DNA of 64,000 bases from Lachnospiraceae bacterium 10-1 (GCA_000403495.2 KE159810.1:524599-588598), one strand, 5' to 3'. Positions 7,498 through 16,808 are shown, counted from the first letter of the stretch. Numbers and translations are program-made. The notes: generated by a model not told the origin, from the sequence alone.

Positions 7498-8373
7498 TCA
7501 AAGGTTCCAAAGACTTAATTGCTCCGCAGGATTCTTTTCTTCAAAAGTGTGAAGATACTGGAAAATCTGCTCATTATTATGAACAATCCCATTTTCTGAA
7601 CATTTCTGGGTAAATAATTTCATCAGCCGGTCATTTTCCGGACTCCCAACGATATACTGATTTCCGTACATTCGTATATATTTTTCTTTTAACCCTGGAA
7701 ACAGACGGTCTAACTGCTCATAAAAATACTCTCTGTTTCCCTCCCGGAGCGTCAGCCCCATGCCAAAACAAATGATTCCATAAACCTTTGCCTCAATACA
7801 TAAATCTAAAATTCCGGAAATATTCTCCTTAGTGTCATTGATAAAAGGTAAAATCGGAGTTAACCACACCACGGTTGGTATTCCTGCATCCCGAAGCGTT
7901 TTCAATACCTGAAAACGCTCTTTTGTGGTACATACATTTGGCTCAATTTTTCTGCACAAATCTTCATCACAGGTAGTCAGCGTCATTTGCACAACGCATT
8001 TTGTCTTTTCATTTATTTTCTGCAAAAGGTCCAGATCCCGCATAATACAATTTGACTTTGTGATAACTGTAAATCCAAATCCATACTGATAAATCAGCTG
8101 CAGTGCTTTTCTTACATTTCCAATTTCCATCTCCAAAGGGATATAGGGATCTGTCATGGAACCTGTGCCAATCATACATTTTTTCCGCTTATGCTTAAGA
8201 GCATGTTCCAATAATTCTATGGCATTTTCTTTCACTTCAATATCCTCAAAAGCATGTTCCATATGATAACACTTACTTCTGGAATCGCAGTAAATGCAGC
8301 CATGCAGGCAGCCCCAGTATAAGTTCATTCCGTTGTTTGATGATAAGATTCCTTTGGCTTTTACAAAATGCAT
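7498..8373 (-). CDS. SPL-family radical SAM protein
   Basis: This 291-residue protein carries an early radical SAM cluster motif, C22-x3-C26-x2-C29 (WGCLHGCIYCD), and the SPL-like pattern (GTGSMTDPYIPLE, ITKSNCIMRDLDLL, MTLTTCDEDLCRKIEP, VVWLTPILPFINDT). It is expected to bind a 4Fe-4S cluster and cleave S-adenosylmethionine in the cytosol. The spore photoproduct lyase itself is longer and has an extra C-terminal Cys; this shorter subgroup is common in Clostridia and its substrate is unknown. It follows the YciI gene by 45 bases, suggesting co-transcription. An AAGGAG site precedes the ATG. Confidence 0.82.
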   Translation of the reverse strand: MHFVKAKGILSSNNGMNLYWGCLHGCIYCDSRSKCYHMEHAFEDIEVKENAIELLEHALKHKRKKCMIGTGSMTDPYIPLEMEIGNVRKALQLIYQYGFGFTVITKSNCIMRDLDLLQKINEKTKCVVQMTLTTCDEDLCRKIEPNVCTTKERFQVLKTLRDAGIPTVVWLTPILPFINDTKENISGILDLCIEAKVYGIICFGMGLTLREGNREYFYEQLDRLFPGLKEKYIRMYGNQYIVGSPENDRLMKLFTQKCSENGIVHNNEQIFQYLHTFEEKNPAEQLSLWNL

Positions 8374-8418
8374 ATGACGCTCCTTTTCTTACCTGCATTT
8401 TTTCTGCATTTTCCTGTC

Positions 8419-8718
8419 TTAAAGAAGGTAATTGTTCTCCTTGTCCGCCACCTGCAGCGCTTTTAATTTATATGTGGCATACCCTTCCGCCACAAGAGGT
8501 TCCGCTTTACAAAATTCTTCTGCCTGTTCATAGTTTTCTGTTTTCAAAATATACATTCCGGCAACCCCGGGCCATCCTTTAAAAACACCGCAAAGCTCCA
8601 GGTATCCTTTATCATCCAGATCTTTAATGTTGGCAACGTGCCTTTCGATTACAGCTTTTGTAACCTTGTTAAATGATTTGTTTTTTTCAATCATCATAAC
8701 ATACAACCATTTTTCCAT
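8419..8718 (-). CDS. YciI-like protein
   Basis: This 99-residue ferredoxin-fold protein has the YCII pattern: an N-terminal strand (EKWLYVMMIEKN), the helix with RHVANIKDLDDKGYLELCGVF, and EEFCKAEPLVAEGYATYKLKAL, where the His and Asp conserved in the family can be seen. YciI proteins are small putative enzymes or ligand-binding proteins of unclear role. It is the first gene of a probable two-gene operon with the radical SAM protein, behind a palindromic site at 8764-8787. Confidence 0.8.
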   Translation of the reverse strand: MEKWLYVMMIEKNKSFNKVTKAVIERHVANIKDLDDKGYLELCGVFKGWPGVAGMYILKTENYEQAEEFCKAEPLVAEGYATYKLKALQVADKENNYLL

Positions 8719-8763
8719 GCGCTTATCTCCTTTATTTTTTCTTACTTATAGAATAGCATCTTT

Positions 8764-8787
8764 AATATGACATATAGCTGTCATATT
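8764..8787. promoter_or_regulatory. Palindrome in divergent intergenic region
   Basis: AATATGACA and TGTCATATT form a perfect 9-bp inverted repeat around TATAGC, 46 bases before the YciI start and about 145 bases before the divergent gene at 8933. Its form (TGACA-N6-TGTCA) suggests a dimeric repressor site; the regulator is not identifiable here. Confidence 0.45.
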
Positions 8788-8932
8788 CTTATCATATTTA
8801 TTATAAAATAAAAGTATTTGCACATTTTAGTCTCATACATTATAATTTTATACATGCAGCCCGAACATAAAATAATATACATGCTTTAAATTGTCCGCAT
8901 TCTTACTATCGGCTGAAACAGAGGAAAATAAA

Positions 8933-9478
8933 ATGTATGCTTACCATGTTGTAACCGAAAAACCCATGTACATAGGACAGCAAATTATATTTGATGACAA
9001 CCATCATAATGGTGTTTTCCAGAGAGTATATGATAAAATAAATATTGTGAATGATATATATGCAAATCCGTCCAAATATAACGCTGAAACATTAGAGCAT
9101 CACACATCAGTTGCATTAAGAGAACTTGCTTTAGAAGAAGTCCGGCAGAAAAAATATCCTCAGTATCCATCACGTATGAGTTGTTTATATGTTTCCAGGA
9201 CATTTGAAGAAGCAAACAACTGGGGAAATTATTTTGCTGAAATTGGACGTCCCACATATCATATTGTTAAGCTGCATATAGACGGAAACTGTTTTATAGG
9301 TGATGCTTCAAAATGCTTTGCAGGTCAGTTGACAAAAGAAGCTAATATAAAATCAGCTGAACTTTATTGGCAAAATAAACAGGATCCTGCCAGTCAACCC
9401 TCTATATGTGAAATGCTGGTAAATGGAAAAATAGAGGTCATTGAAATAGTAAAAGAAATAAACATCAATATAAATTGA
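8933..9478 (+). CDS. DUF2441-like protein
   Basis: I place the start at the ATG at 8933, preceded by GAGG seven bases upstream, rather than at the upstream TTG at 8891. The resulting 181 residues begin MYAYHVVTEKPMYIGQ and contain GNYFAEIGRPTYHIVKLHIDG and CFAGQLTKEANIKSAELYW. The pattern resembles DUF2441 proteins, which look like ADP-ribosyltransferase-related folds, but the function is unknown. No signal peptide or membrane segment is visible. It is one of few plus-strand genes here. A hairpin (AAGGGCTGT/ACAGCCCTT, 9491-9512) follows it. Confidence 0.6.
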   Translation: MYAYHVVTEKPMYIGQQIIFDDNHHNGVFQRVYDKINIVNDIYANPSKYNAETLEHHTSVALRELALEEVRQKKYPQYPSRMSCLYVSRTFEEANNWGNYFAEIGRPTYHIVKLHIDGNCFIGDASKCFAGQLTKEANIKSAELYWQNKQDPASQPSICEMLVNGKIEVIEIVKEINININ

Positions 9479-9488
9479 AACGGTCTTC

Positions 9489-9668
9489 CTAAGGGCTGTA
9501 AAAACAGCCCTTCCCGCTTACAGTCTTAACTTCCTTGATTCCATATTGCCTCCGAATCGTATCAATTTCGTCTAAAGTAAACAGTTCTTTGCGCAGTGAG
9601 TTATCTTCGTTTAATACAAAGCCATCTTTTAATATATCTCCGACAATGGTATTGCCACGTGTTCCTGT
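9489..9668 (-). pseudogene. Gene fragment, C-terminal remnant
   Basis: A 59-codon open stretch with no start codon ends in a stop at 9489. It reads protein-like (GNTIVGDILKDGFVLNEDNS, then LRKELFTLDEIDTIRRQYGI), and an in-frame stop lies just upstream at 9669. It looks like the C-terminus of a larger protein, possibly an accessory gene of a mobile element, but I cannot name the family. Confidence 0.4.
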
Positions 9669-9697
9669 TCATCTACCGGAACCAGGTATGCTTACAT

Positions 9698-10183
9698 TCA
9701 TGTTATGTCTGCCTCCTTCTTTTCATAAAATGTTAATGTAAGTCTTTCGTTAATGACCTTTGTTTTGCCTGTTTGACGATATCCCATTTTTTCATATAGA
9801 TGACAGTTTTTAGGCTCCTGCAAAATGGTGTCCAGCTCCCAATTATCGTTTCCGTGAATTTCTTCACACAGCCGGATTGCTTTCTGCGCAATTCCTTTCC
9901 CTTGAAATTCCGGCAATATAAATATCGGGGAAATTCTTTTGTTTTTTCTGTTTTCCTTTATATCAACAATGCGGATAGCTCCGGCTTTTTGCTGTCCTAT
10001 GCAGATAAAATAGTAAAAAGTAAAATCCTGTTTTAAGCGTTCTTCTATTTTTTCCACGCTTTCATTTCCAGGACTTGTATCATAATCCTGATATTTCTCC
10101 AATAATTCTTTAAAAGCTTCAACCTGCATAGCGTGTAGTTCTTTTGCGTTGTCAATGTTTGCCCTTAATAATGTTACTTCCAT
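9698..10183 (-). CDS. GNAT family N-acetyltransferase
   Basis: This 161-residue protein has the GNAT fold with the acetyl-CoA loop FILPEFQGKGIAQKAIRLCEE (around residues 89-109) and a C-terminal EPKNCHLYEKMGYRQTGKT, the usual substrate-side motif before the last strand. It begins MEVTLLRANIDNAKELHAMQ with GGAGG upstream. The substrate is unknown. It is followed by another GNAT gene upstream (10277-10789), but the two are less similar to each other than recent duplicates would be. Confidence 0.85.
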   Translation of the reverse strand: MEVTLLRANIDNAKELHAMQVEAFKELLEKYQDYDTSPGNESVEKIEERLKQDFTFYYFICIGQQKAGAIRIVDIKENRKNKRISPIFILPEFQGKGIAQKAIRLCEEIHGNDNWELDTILQEPKNCHLYEKMGYRQTGKTKVINERLTLTFYEKKEADIT

Positions 10184-10276
10184 AATATAGCCTCCGTGTT
10201 AAATTAAATCAATCCTTTTGAGTTGGTGTATATACCTTTTCAAAATCTTCGATATTCATTGTCCTAATTGTCATTA

Positions 10277-10789
10277 TCACCATTCCTCCTGACTAATCTT
10301 TTTGAATTTTTCCAACCGATAATGCTGCTCATAATCCAGCTCTTTTATTCCATTTTTATACTCATATCCCTTTTTCCGATAAAATTCTACCGCAGTAATA
10401 GATGCGGGAATTTCTATTCTTTCTGCTCTTAAGAATAATTCATCGGCTTCAAGGGTATCAATGATCTGGCTGCCAATCCCCTGCCCATGAAATTCCGGCA
10501 ACACAAAAATAGTAAGTAATATACTTTCCGTGGGGCTCCCCCAAAAACTTGATATGGAACCAACACCCACAATTTTATCTTCATTCCAAAATACATACAC
10601 ATGTGCGTATTCCGCCACTCCTTTGAACCAATTTACATCATGGGAGGCAGCAAGAGCAGCCACAGCTTCCTCTCCATAATCTTTCACATTGACTTCTTTA
10701 AAATTTCTGATAATCAGCTTGACAATTTCTTCCGCATCTTCTTCCCTGTAGGGCCTTACAATAATTTCGATTCCATTTGATAATTTCAT
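10277..10789 (-). CDS. GNAT family N-acetyltransferase
   Basis: The start is placed at the ATG at 10789 because AAGGAG lies seven bases upstream; the open frame extends 23 codons further without a ribosome site. The 170-residue protein has the GNAT acetyl-CoA signature (FVLPEFHGQGIGSQIIDTLE) and PASITAVEFYRKKGYEYKNG near the C-terminus. The acceptor substrate is not predictable. Confidence 0.85.
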   Translation of the reverse strand: MKLSNGIEIIVRPYREEDAEEIVKLIIRNFKEVNVKDYGEEAVAALAASHDVNWFKGVAEYAHVYVFWNEDKIVGVGSISSFWGSPTESILLTIFVLPEFHGQGIGSQIIDTLEADELFLRAERIEIPASITAVEFYRKKGYEYKNGIKELDYEQHYRLEKFKKISQEEW

Positions 10790-10858
10790 AAAAAACTCCT
10801 TTCTAAACAATGGGTGCCAGGCTTCCCCAGCTATCCTTATGTGAACAAAAAAATACAC

Positions 10859-11255
10859 TAAACATACAATATGTCCAGTGCACTCTTAAAACAATCGGCT
10901 ATTACAGGCATTCCGCCATAATTACAACTTACACCTTCCGATTTATATGCACAGACATATCAGACCTGCCTGCGTAACTGTGCATCCAATCGAAACACAA
11001 TTACTACTAAGTACGTCTGTAATACATGTACATATAATTCATTGTAAAATGTAAGTTCTGCATTTTTATGTTCTCCTAAACTTTTTAATAAACTACCATA
11101 ATTCTATTTATATGTCAAGAAATATTTGCTTTGAAACGCGAAATATTAGAACTTCGGCAATTCAGTTTCTTTTTACCAAAGTTCTAATATTGACTGCCAT
11201 TCTAGCATTATTATCACAGATGGGGCAAGAACCATAAACGATAGATAATGCGTGC
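10859..11255. other. Non-coding interval with a long inverted repeat
   Basis: No credible gene is seen in this 397-base AT-rich interval. It holds a 16-bp inverted repeat, AATATTAGAACTTCGG (11142-11157) and CCAAAGTTCTAATATT (11176-11191), with one mismatch and an 18-base loop. The repeat could be the terminator of the superoxide reductase gene (minus strand) or a small mobile-element relic. Confidence 0.5.
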
Positions 11256-11636
11256 CTATCCAATCTCCGTCTTCCAGAACCCATGCAGGTTACAGTAGGC
11301 ATAGGCTGCCACTGCCTCATCCGACTTTGCCATTACAAACTCCGCTGTGGGCTCATCATCAGGACACAGTTTTACAAACTGTCCGCCTTTTTTGGTTTCA
11401 AGATAAATCCAGCCAATGCTGTGCTCCTGCGTCATGGGATGAAAAACGCTTCCCACTGACACTGTAATTTTGTCTCCGTCCTTTTCAACCACCGGCAGGT
11501 GTTTCTCTCCGGCGCCTTCTGCTGTACTGCTGTCTAAAATGGAAAATCCCTGACAGGTACAACTATTTAAGTTGCTTTCTTTCCCTTCTACTAAAAATAA
11601 AATTTCTTCCTCTTTCTTTAGAAATACCGGTTTCAT
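11256..11636 (-). CDS. Superoxide reductase (desulfoferrodoxin/neelaredoxin family)
   Basis: The ATG at 11636 is chosen because AAGGA lies just upstream. The 126-residue protein carries the full ligand set of the SOR iron centre: the EKH motif (His46), HPMTQEH (His66 and His72), and CNLH (Cys115, His118). It reduces superoxide to hydrogen peroxide without making oxygen, a typical oxidative defence of anaerobes. The N-terminal Cys pair (SCTCQG) is not the complete four-Cys centre of two-iron desulfoferrodoxins, so it is a one-iron type. Confidence 0.9.
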   Translation of the reverse strand: MKPVFLKKEEEILFLVEGKESNLNSCTCQGFSILDSSTAEGAGEKHLPVVEKDGDKITVSVGSVFHPMTQEHSIGWIYLETKKGGQFVKLCPDDEPTAEFVMAKSDEAVAAYAYCNLHGFWKTEIG

Positions 11637-11768
11637 AATCTTTTCCTTTCTTTTCATTAAATATTTCAAATCATTTCCTGTTTGCCAAAGTTAAATACCC
11701 TGCCGCAGGCTGACGGGCATCAAACTTGTAACTCAGCAGGCAGTGGGGGTATTTTACCCTCGCGGCAT

Positions 11769-13991
11769 TTACAAAATCGGATTTGCCGCCTTTTCCTTCA
11801 AACGGTTAAATCTTGTATCCACTTCTGTCTGCAGCTCCTTTACAATATCTGCATAAATATCCTTTTTAAGATGCTTTGTTCTTCCCATCATGGAAAGCCA
11901 GTCAATCACAGGAATTTTCTTATTCTGTTTTTCCGGATCATAATTTAAAGTGGTTTTCCCTTTTTCCACCTCGTATAGAGGAAAATAACAGCAGTTTACA
12001 GCCGCCTCAATTACCTTCCGTTCCGTAGATGGCACATCATTCCAATTTAAGGGACAGGCAGATAATGCCTTTACATAAGCAGTTCCCGTGGTTTTGGCAT
12101 AATACGCTGCCTTGGCCGCTTTTTTGATAAAGTCTATGGGATTGCTTTCCGCCATAGTTGCCACATAAGGAATGCCTGTTGCCGCCATAATCTGAGGCAT
12201 ATCCTTGTGGAAAAAGGTTTTACCATATTGGTTTTTACCAACATGGGAGGTAGAACTTCTTGCTCCCTTTGGCGTGGAATAGGAAAGCTGATATCCGGTA
12301 TTCATATAGCCGCCATTATCGTATTCAAATAGAATCAGCCTATGTCCCCGAAGGGCGGTTCCTATGGCAGAGCCCATGCCGATATCCATACCTCCGTCTC
12401 CACTTACCATAATGAATATAATATCTCCGGGAGGTATTTCTCCTTTTTTCTGTTTTCGGTAACAGATTTCAGCTACACCGCTTAAAGTAGCAGCGCCATT
12501 TTGAAACAGATTGTGAAGGTAAGGAACCTTAAAGCTGGTTCGGGGATAAGCAGTGGTTACGATCATCCCACAGCCAGTTTGAAACAAAAGGACTACGGGA
12601 TCTTCTATGGCTTTTAAAAGAAGATTAATATTTACCGGTATTCCACAGCCTGGGCAGGCGCCATGTCCCGGAGCCAGCCTTTTAGGCATTGCCGTAGCCG
12701 CATTTAAATTCCCGATTGTCATCTGAACCTTCCCATCCTCAGTTTTTTCCACCTTTGTAAGACCAAGCTTTGTTTCTTTTTCTGTTAAGGGAGCGTAAAA
12801 ATTATTTTCCTCAAAGTCTTCACCCGGCTCAACTCCATAATATTCAAAATCTGAGGTATCCGGATTTTTTGCCCACTCATACATTTTTAATGCGTCTTCT
12901 GCAAAAAAATCCTTTCCGCCAAGACCGTAAACCAGACTTTTAACTCTTGCAGTGCCTCCATACTTCTGCATTGCGGAACGCACCTCTATGGAAAGATTTC
13001 CTCCTCCGGCGCCATAGCTGTCCTGCCTGTCCGCCACAAGCAGAACTTTTGCGTTTTTACAAAGACTGAACAGTTCTTTTGCGGGAAAAGGTCTTAATGT
13101 ATGAATGGTAACTGCTCCGGCCTTTTGCCCCTGCTTCCTTAAATCATCTATTGCTTCCAGAGAAGTATCATAGGAAGAGCCCAGAAAAATTAAAATAGTT
13201 TCCGCATCCTCCGCCTGATAGCCTTCTGCTTTTTCATAGACGCGTCCGGAAAGCTTTCCATATTCTTCAAACAATTCCGGCAGCAAACGGTCTGCCCTCT
13301 CCATTGCAAGATGAAGCTGATATCTGTTGTTGATCAGATCCGGTTCATTCATGTAGGAACCTACCGTAATAGGATGCTCCAAATCAAGAAAAGGATACAT
13401 TTCCTTTTTGGCGCCTAAAAATTTCTTTACCGTCTGATCCTCTTTAAAACGCAGGCACCTTCTCTTCTGATGGCTGGTAAAAAATCCATCATAAGCCACA
13501 ATTACCGGAAGCAGAACTGTCTCTGCCAGTTTTAACGCAATCAAATTAAAATCATATACTTCCTGCACGGTATGGGCAAACAAAATAGGCCATCCCGCAT
13601 TCAGCATAAACATAATATCACTATGATCTCCCTTAATGGACAAGGGCCCCGATACGGTTCTGCACACCACATTCATCACCATAGGATACCTGGTTCCTGA
13701 CTGTACAGGAAACTGTTCAATGGCATACAAAAGTCCGTTGGCGCTGGTGGCATTAATTACCCTTCCGCCTCCTACAGCCGCCCCATAGCATATTCCTGCC
13801 GCACTGTGCTCCCCTTCCGCTGCAATCATAATCAGGTCTGTTTCTCCCTTAGCCCTCATAATATCCAGATTCTCTGCAATCTGTGTGGATGGAGTGATAG
13901 GATAGTACCCCATCAGATCATAGCCTATCTGTTTGATTGCAATTGCCGCAATCTCATTTCCGCTTGCAAATTCTACTACCTGATCTCTCAT
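11769..13991 (-). CDS. 2-oxoacid:ferredoxin oxidoreductase, fused alpha and beta subunits
   Basis: This 740-residue protein joins two subunits usually made separately. Residues 1-~400 are the alpha (pyrimidine/transketolase C-like) subunit with GYYPITPSTQIAE and KGDHSDIMF. Residues ~435-740 are the TPP-binding beta subunit with HGACPGCGIPVN and VSGDGGMDIG (the TPP/Mg motif). With the gamma-delta protein encoded just upstream it would oxidatively decarboxylate a 2-oxoacid to an acyl-CoA and reduce ferredoxin. VorB/KorA-like features are visible but the substrate (branched-chain 2-oxoacid, 2-oxoglutarate or aryl pyruvate) cannot be fixed. Its ATG overlaps the stop of the gamma-delta gene (ATGA), indicating translational coupling. 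Confidence 0.85.
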   Translation of the reverse strand: MRDQVVEFASGNEIAAIAIKQIGYDLMGYYPITPSTQIAENLDIMRAKGETDLIMIAAEGEHSAAGICYGAAVGGGRVINATSANGLLYAIEQFPVQSGTRYPMVMNVVCRTVSGPLSIKGDHSDIMFMLNAGWPILFAHTVQEVYDFNLIALKLAETVLLPVIVAYDGFFTSHQKRRCLRFKEDQTVKKFLGAKKEMYPFLDLEHPITVGSYMNEPDLINNRYQLHLAMERADRLLPELFEEYGKLSGRVYEKAEGYQAEDAETILIFLGSSYDTSLEAIDDLRKQGQKAGAVTIHTLRPFPAKELFSLCKNAKVLLVADRQDSYGAGGGNLSIEVRSAMQKYGGTARVKSLVYGLGGKDFFAEDALKMYEWAKNPDTSDFEYYGVEPGEDFEENNFYAPLTEKETKLGLTKVEKTEDGKVQMTIGNLNAATAMPKRLAPGHGACPGCGIPVNINLLLKAIEDPVVLLFQTGCGMIVTTAYPRTSFKVPYLHNLFQNGAATLSGVAEICYRKQKKGEIPPGDIIFIMVSGDGGMDIGMGSAIGTALRGHRLILFEYDNGGYMNTGYQLSYSTPKGARSSTSHVGKNQYGKTFFHKDMPQIMAATGIPYVATMAESNPIDFIKKAAKAAYYAKTTGTAYVKALSACPLNWNDVPSTERKVIEAAVNCCYFPLYEVEKGKTTLNYDPEKQNKKIPVIDWLSMMGRTKHLKKDIYADIVKELQTEVDTRFNRLKEKAANPIL

Positions 13992-15055
13992 ACTTCTCCA
14001 CCCTCCATTCTTTTTTCCGTCAGGTAAGACTCCGAAGTAATATATCCGTCAGCTCCGGCCTTAATATAGTACTCCGGTTTTCGTATGATATCCTGATTAG
14101 GAAGAAAATAATCTTTATCCGGATGCTCTGCTTCCAGTCCCTGTACCAGCGCATTTACAGGACATACATCCACACATCTTAAACATCCTTTACAATGATA
14201 GTAATCCAATCCCTGATTTACCATCATTTCCTTGCCCTTGTACACTCCCTTTTTAAACTGAAAAACCATATCCGGACAGGTAGAATCGCACAACCCGCAG
14301 TTAATGCACCTTTCCTTAATAAAAACAGGAATATATCCCTGTCTGGAAGGGGAAAGATCTGCCGCAACACTGCTGCCAAACCTGGGATTGATTCCGCCTA
14401 TGGGAGCTGTAATATAACCCCATTTCTTAGAAGATTCCCCGCTTATTAACTTTCTATCTGATGTTGATCTAAGACCGGATACTTTTACACTACTGACTTC
14501 CTCATATCCCCTGCGGATGCCCTCAAGATTGCCTTTTAAGGCATCAGGATATTTGCTTCCCAAAGCATCTTCACAAATCTGATTTAAATCAGAAAGTTTG
14601 ACAAATCCCATTACTTTGCCGATTGCCCCCAGCATTACCATGTTAATTCGGGAACGAGTTTCAATTGCAATTTGCTGTGCATCTATGATATGGCAGGCTT
14701 TTACCGATACAGGAACCTGAAATTCCTCTGCTGCCTGCCCACTGTCAATGCTTACAATCACCTCCGTATTTTCATCACACCCTTCCCACACTCCTATATC
14801 TTTTAAAAGTGCCTGATGAAAAACCGCCAAAAGGTCAGGATGGATGATCGGAGAATGAATCCTGATCTCCTTTTCCTTATCGCAGTATCGTATATATCCT
14901 TTTACCGGCGTCCCTGTTTTTTCCGAACCGTAACTGGAAAAGCTGGTACTGTTTCTTCCCAGGTATTTTATCCCCAGTTCTCCCAGCATTTTGCCACATA
15001 GATTGGCGCCCAGGCCGCCAATACTTTCCAGCCTGATCTCATAATACTTCTCCAT
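13988..15055 (-). CDS. 2-oxoacid:ferredoxin oxidoreductase, fused gamma and ferredoxin (delta) subunits
   Basis: The start at 15055 has AGAGG in the right place. The 355-residue protein has an N-terminal gamma domain (IRLESIGGLGANLCGKML, residues 5-22) and a C-terminal ferredoxin domain with two 4Fe-4S motifs, CINCGLCDSTCP and CKGCLRCVDVCP. It completes the oxidoreductase with the following alpha-beta gene: gamma closes the active complex and the ferredoxin domain passes electrons out. Four functional subunits in two polypeptides suggest an alpha-beta/gamma-delta assembly. Confidence 0.85.
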   Translation of the reverse strand: MEKYYEIRLESIGGLGANLCGKMLGELGIKYLGRNSTSFSSYGSEKTGTPVKGYIRYCDKEKEIRIHSPIIHPDLLAVFHQALLKDIGVWEGCDENTEVIVSIDSGQAAEEFQVPVSVKACHIIDAQQIAIETRSRINMVMLGAIGKVMGFVKLSDLNQICEDALGSKYPDALKGNLEGIRRGYEEVSSVKVSGLRSTSDRKLISGESSKKWGYITAPIGGINPRFGSSVAADLSPSRQGYIPVFIKERCINCGLCDSTCPDMVFQFKKGVYKGKEMMVNQGLDYYHCKGCLRCVDVCPVNALVQGLEAEHPDKDYFLPNQDIIRKPEYYIKAGADGYITSESYLTEKRMEGGEV

Positions 15056-15133
15056 CACATACCTCTTTATCTGATAACATTTTTTCTTCATTTTCTAAAG
15101 TCAGTATGTTCTTTTTTGTGAGAAATATTCTTT

Positions 15134-15919
15134 TTATGACAAATCTCTTTTCTGATAAATCACTGCTGCCAAACCAGTTGCCAGAACTATAACCCAGACA
15201 GCAAGCCAGAGCATGGTTCCATCCACACTTTCCTTAACAAAGATATCCGCTGCATTGGAAAAATAATAAGGCGTTACATATTTTAAATTTTCAATATCCG
15301 GTACAATTCTGCACATCAAATCCGCAACATACAAAAGCACTGCAAATCCAAGGGCTGCACCGGTCTGTTTTCTTTTACAGCAGGCAGATATCAAAAAACA
15401 TACGCTCCCCACTTCCAAGTGCATCAAAAATTGTGCTCCATGAAAAAGCAGCAATTCTCTGCCTGGAGGCATTTCTCCTGCTATCGCAAATCCAGAAAGG
15501 CATAAGCAGATGCATCCAAAATTAAACAGAAAAATCTGAACCGCCACTGATAAGTATTTCCAAAATACAATTACAAATCTTCCTAATGGCAGGGTATATA
15601 AAAACTCTGCGGTATGACCTTCTTCCTCTTTTGACAGTACCATAACTCCTGCCATAGCTGCAAACATCGCTCCGCCAATGGCAAAAATAATTGCAACTTC
15701 CGTGGCATAAAAACCTTCCATTGTACTGACATTCATTTTATCCAGCCCAAGCGCTGTGGAAAAAGTTCCCATCTGTGCATAGGCTAAAGCCATTTCTTCC
15801 ATGCTCTCCTTAAGTCCGTTAAATAATAAAATACATCCCAGACAGGAAGCGCCTACGCAGATCATCCAGATAAAAAGCAGCTTTATATTCATTTTTAATT
15901 CGTGTTTTAAAATAGCCAT
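15134..15919 (-). CDS. ABC-2 type transporter permease
   Basis: The start at 15919 is set by GGAGG five bases upstream; the open frame otherwise runs into the ATPase gene. About 261 residues contain six hydrophobic segments, beginning with LLFIWMICVGASCLGCILLF and ending with LAVWVIVLATGLAAVIY. A short motif LSKEEEGHTAEFLYTLPLGR, typical of ABC-2 permeases, lies between segments. It forms an exporter with the ATPase upstream in the same operon; the exported substrate is unknown. Confidence 0.82.
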   Translation of the reverse strand: MAILKHELKMNIKLLFIWMICVGASCLGCILLFNGLKESMEEMALAYAQMGTFSTALGLDKMNVSTMEGFYATEVAIIFAIGGAMFAAMAGVMVLSKEEEGHTAEFLYTLPLGRFVIVFWKYLSVAVQIFLFNFGCICLCLSGFAIAGEMPPGRELLLFHGAQFLMHLEVGSVCFLISACCKRKQTGAALGFAVLLYVADLMCRIVPDIENLKYVTPYYFSNAADIFVKESVDGTMLWLAVWVIVLATGLAAVIYQKRDLS

Positions 15920-15941
15920 TATTTCCTCCATTCTGAAACGT

Positions 15942-16808
15942 TTAATGCTTCGTTTCACTGCCTTCCTGATTATTTTCTTTGCTCTGTTCATAATAATGCA
16001 TAAAAATCTCTTCTAAAGAAGGCTCCCTGATTAATACATCCTCTACTTCCATGCCATCCAGCTTATGAATCAGTTCTTTCATATCACCAGTATATGAAAA
16101 CTCCTTCTCCTGTCCATTTGCACGGACAAAAATTTTTCGCATATTTGATTGGGATAAATTACTTACGGTGTCTTTTTTTATGATTTTTCCTTCTTTTATG
16201 ATGGCAGCATTTTTACAGTAGCTTTTCACCTCTGAAAGTACATGGGAAGATAAAAAGCAGGTACACCCCTGTTTGTTATATTCCATAATCAATTGAAAAA
16301 ATGCTTCCTGCATCAAAGGATCCAGCCCGGAAGTGGGTTCATCCAAAATAAGGATTTCAGGCTTATGCTGCATAGCACATACAATGCTTACCTTTTTTCT
16401 GTTTCCCAATGACAATTCCTCTATTTTCTTTTCCCCATCCACCTCAAGAATTCCGCAGAGCTTTTCCGCCTCCTTAGTGCAATCCATATTCCTTGCCTTT
16501 GCAGCAAACCTGATCACTTCTTTTACTTTCATGGAAGGATAAAACATTGCTTCTGAGGGCATGTATCCCACCTGCTTTAAAATTTCCGTCTGCTGCTTTA
16601 CTGTATCCATCTGTAAAAGCCTGATTTCTCCTTCCTGAAACCGAATCAGCCCCAGCATACTTCGTATAGTAGTTGATTTTCCCGCTCCATTGGGCCCTAA
16701 AAATCCAAAAATGTCTCCTTTCTCCACAGAAAGGGAAATATGGTCAACCCCTCTTTTCTTTCCATAGGATTTCGTAAGGTTTTTAATCTCAATTACTTTA
16801 TCTTTCAA
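15942..16808 (-). CDS. ABC transporter ATP-binding protein
   Basis: This 288-residue ATPase has Walker A GPNGAGKST, the signature LSLGNRKKV and Walker B with switch (EILILDEPTSGLDP, SSH). The C-terminal ~70 residues form the extension common to ABC-2 exporter ATPases. It overlaps the DUF3021 gene by four bases and is followed by its permease, so DUF3021, ATPase and permease are coupled. Confidence 0.9.
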   Translation of the reverse strand: MKDKVIEIKNLTKSYGKKRGVDHISLSVEKGDIFGFLGPNGAGKSTTIRSMLGLIRFQEGEIRLLQMDTVKQQTEILKQVGYMPSEAMFYPSMKVKEVIRFAAKARNMDCTKEAEKLCGILEVDGEKKIEELSLGNRKKVSIVCAMQHKPEILILDEPTSGLDPLMQEAFFQLIMEYNKQGCTCFLSSHVLSEVKSYCKNAAIIKEGKIIKKDTVSNLSQSNMRKIFVRANGQEKEFSYTGDMKELIHKLDGMEVEDVLIREPSLEEIFMHYYEQSKENNQEGSETKH

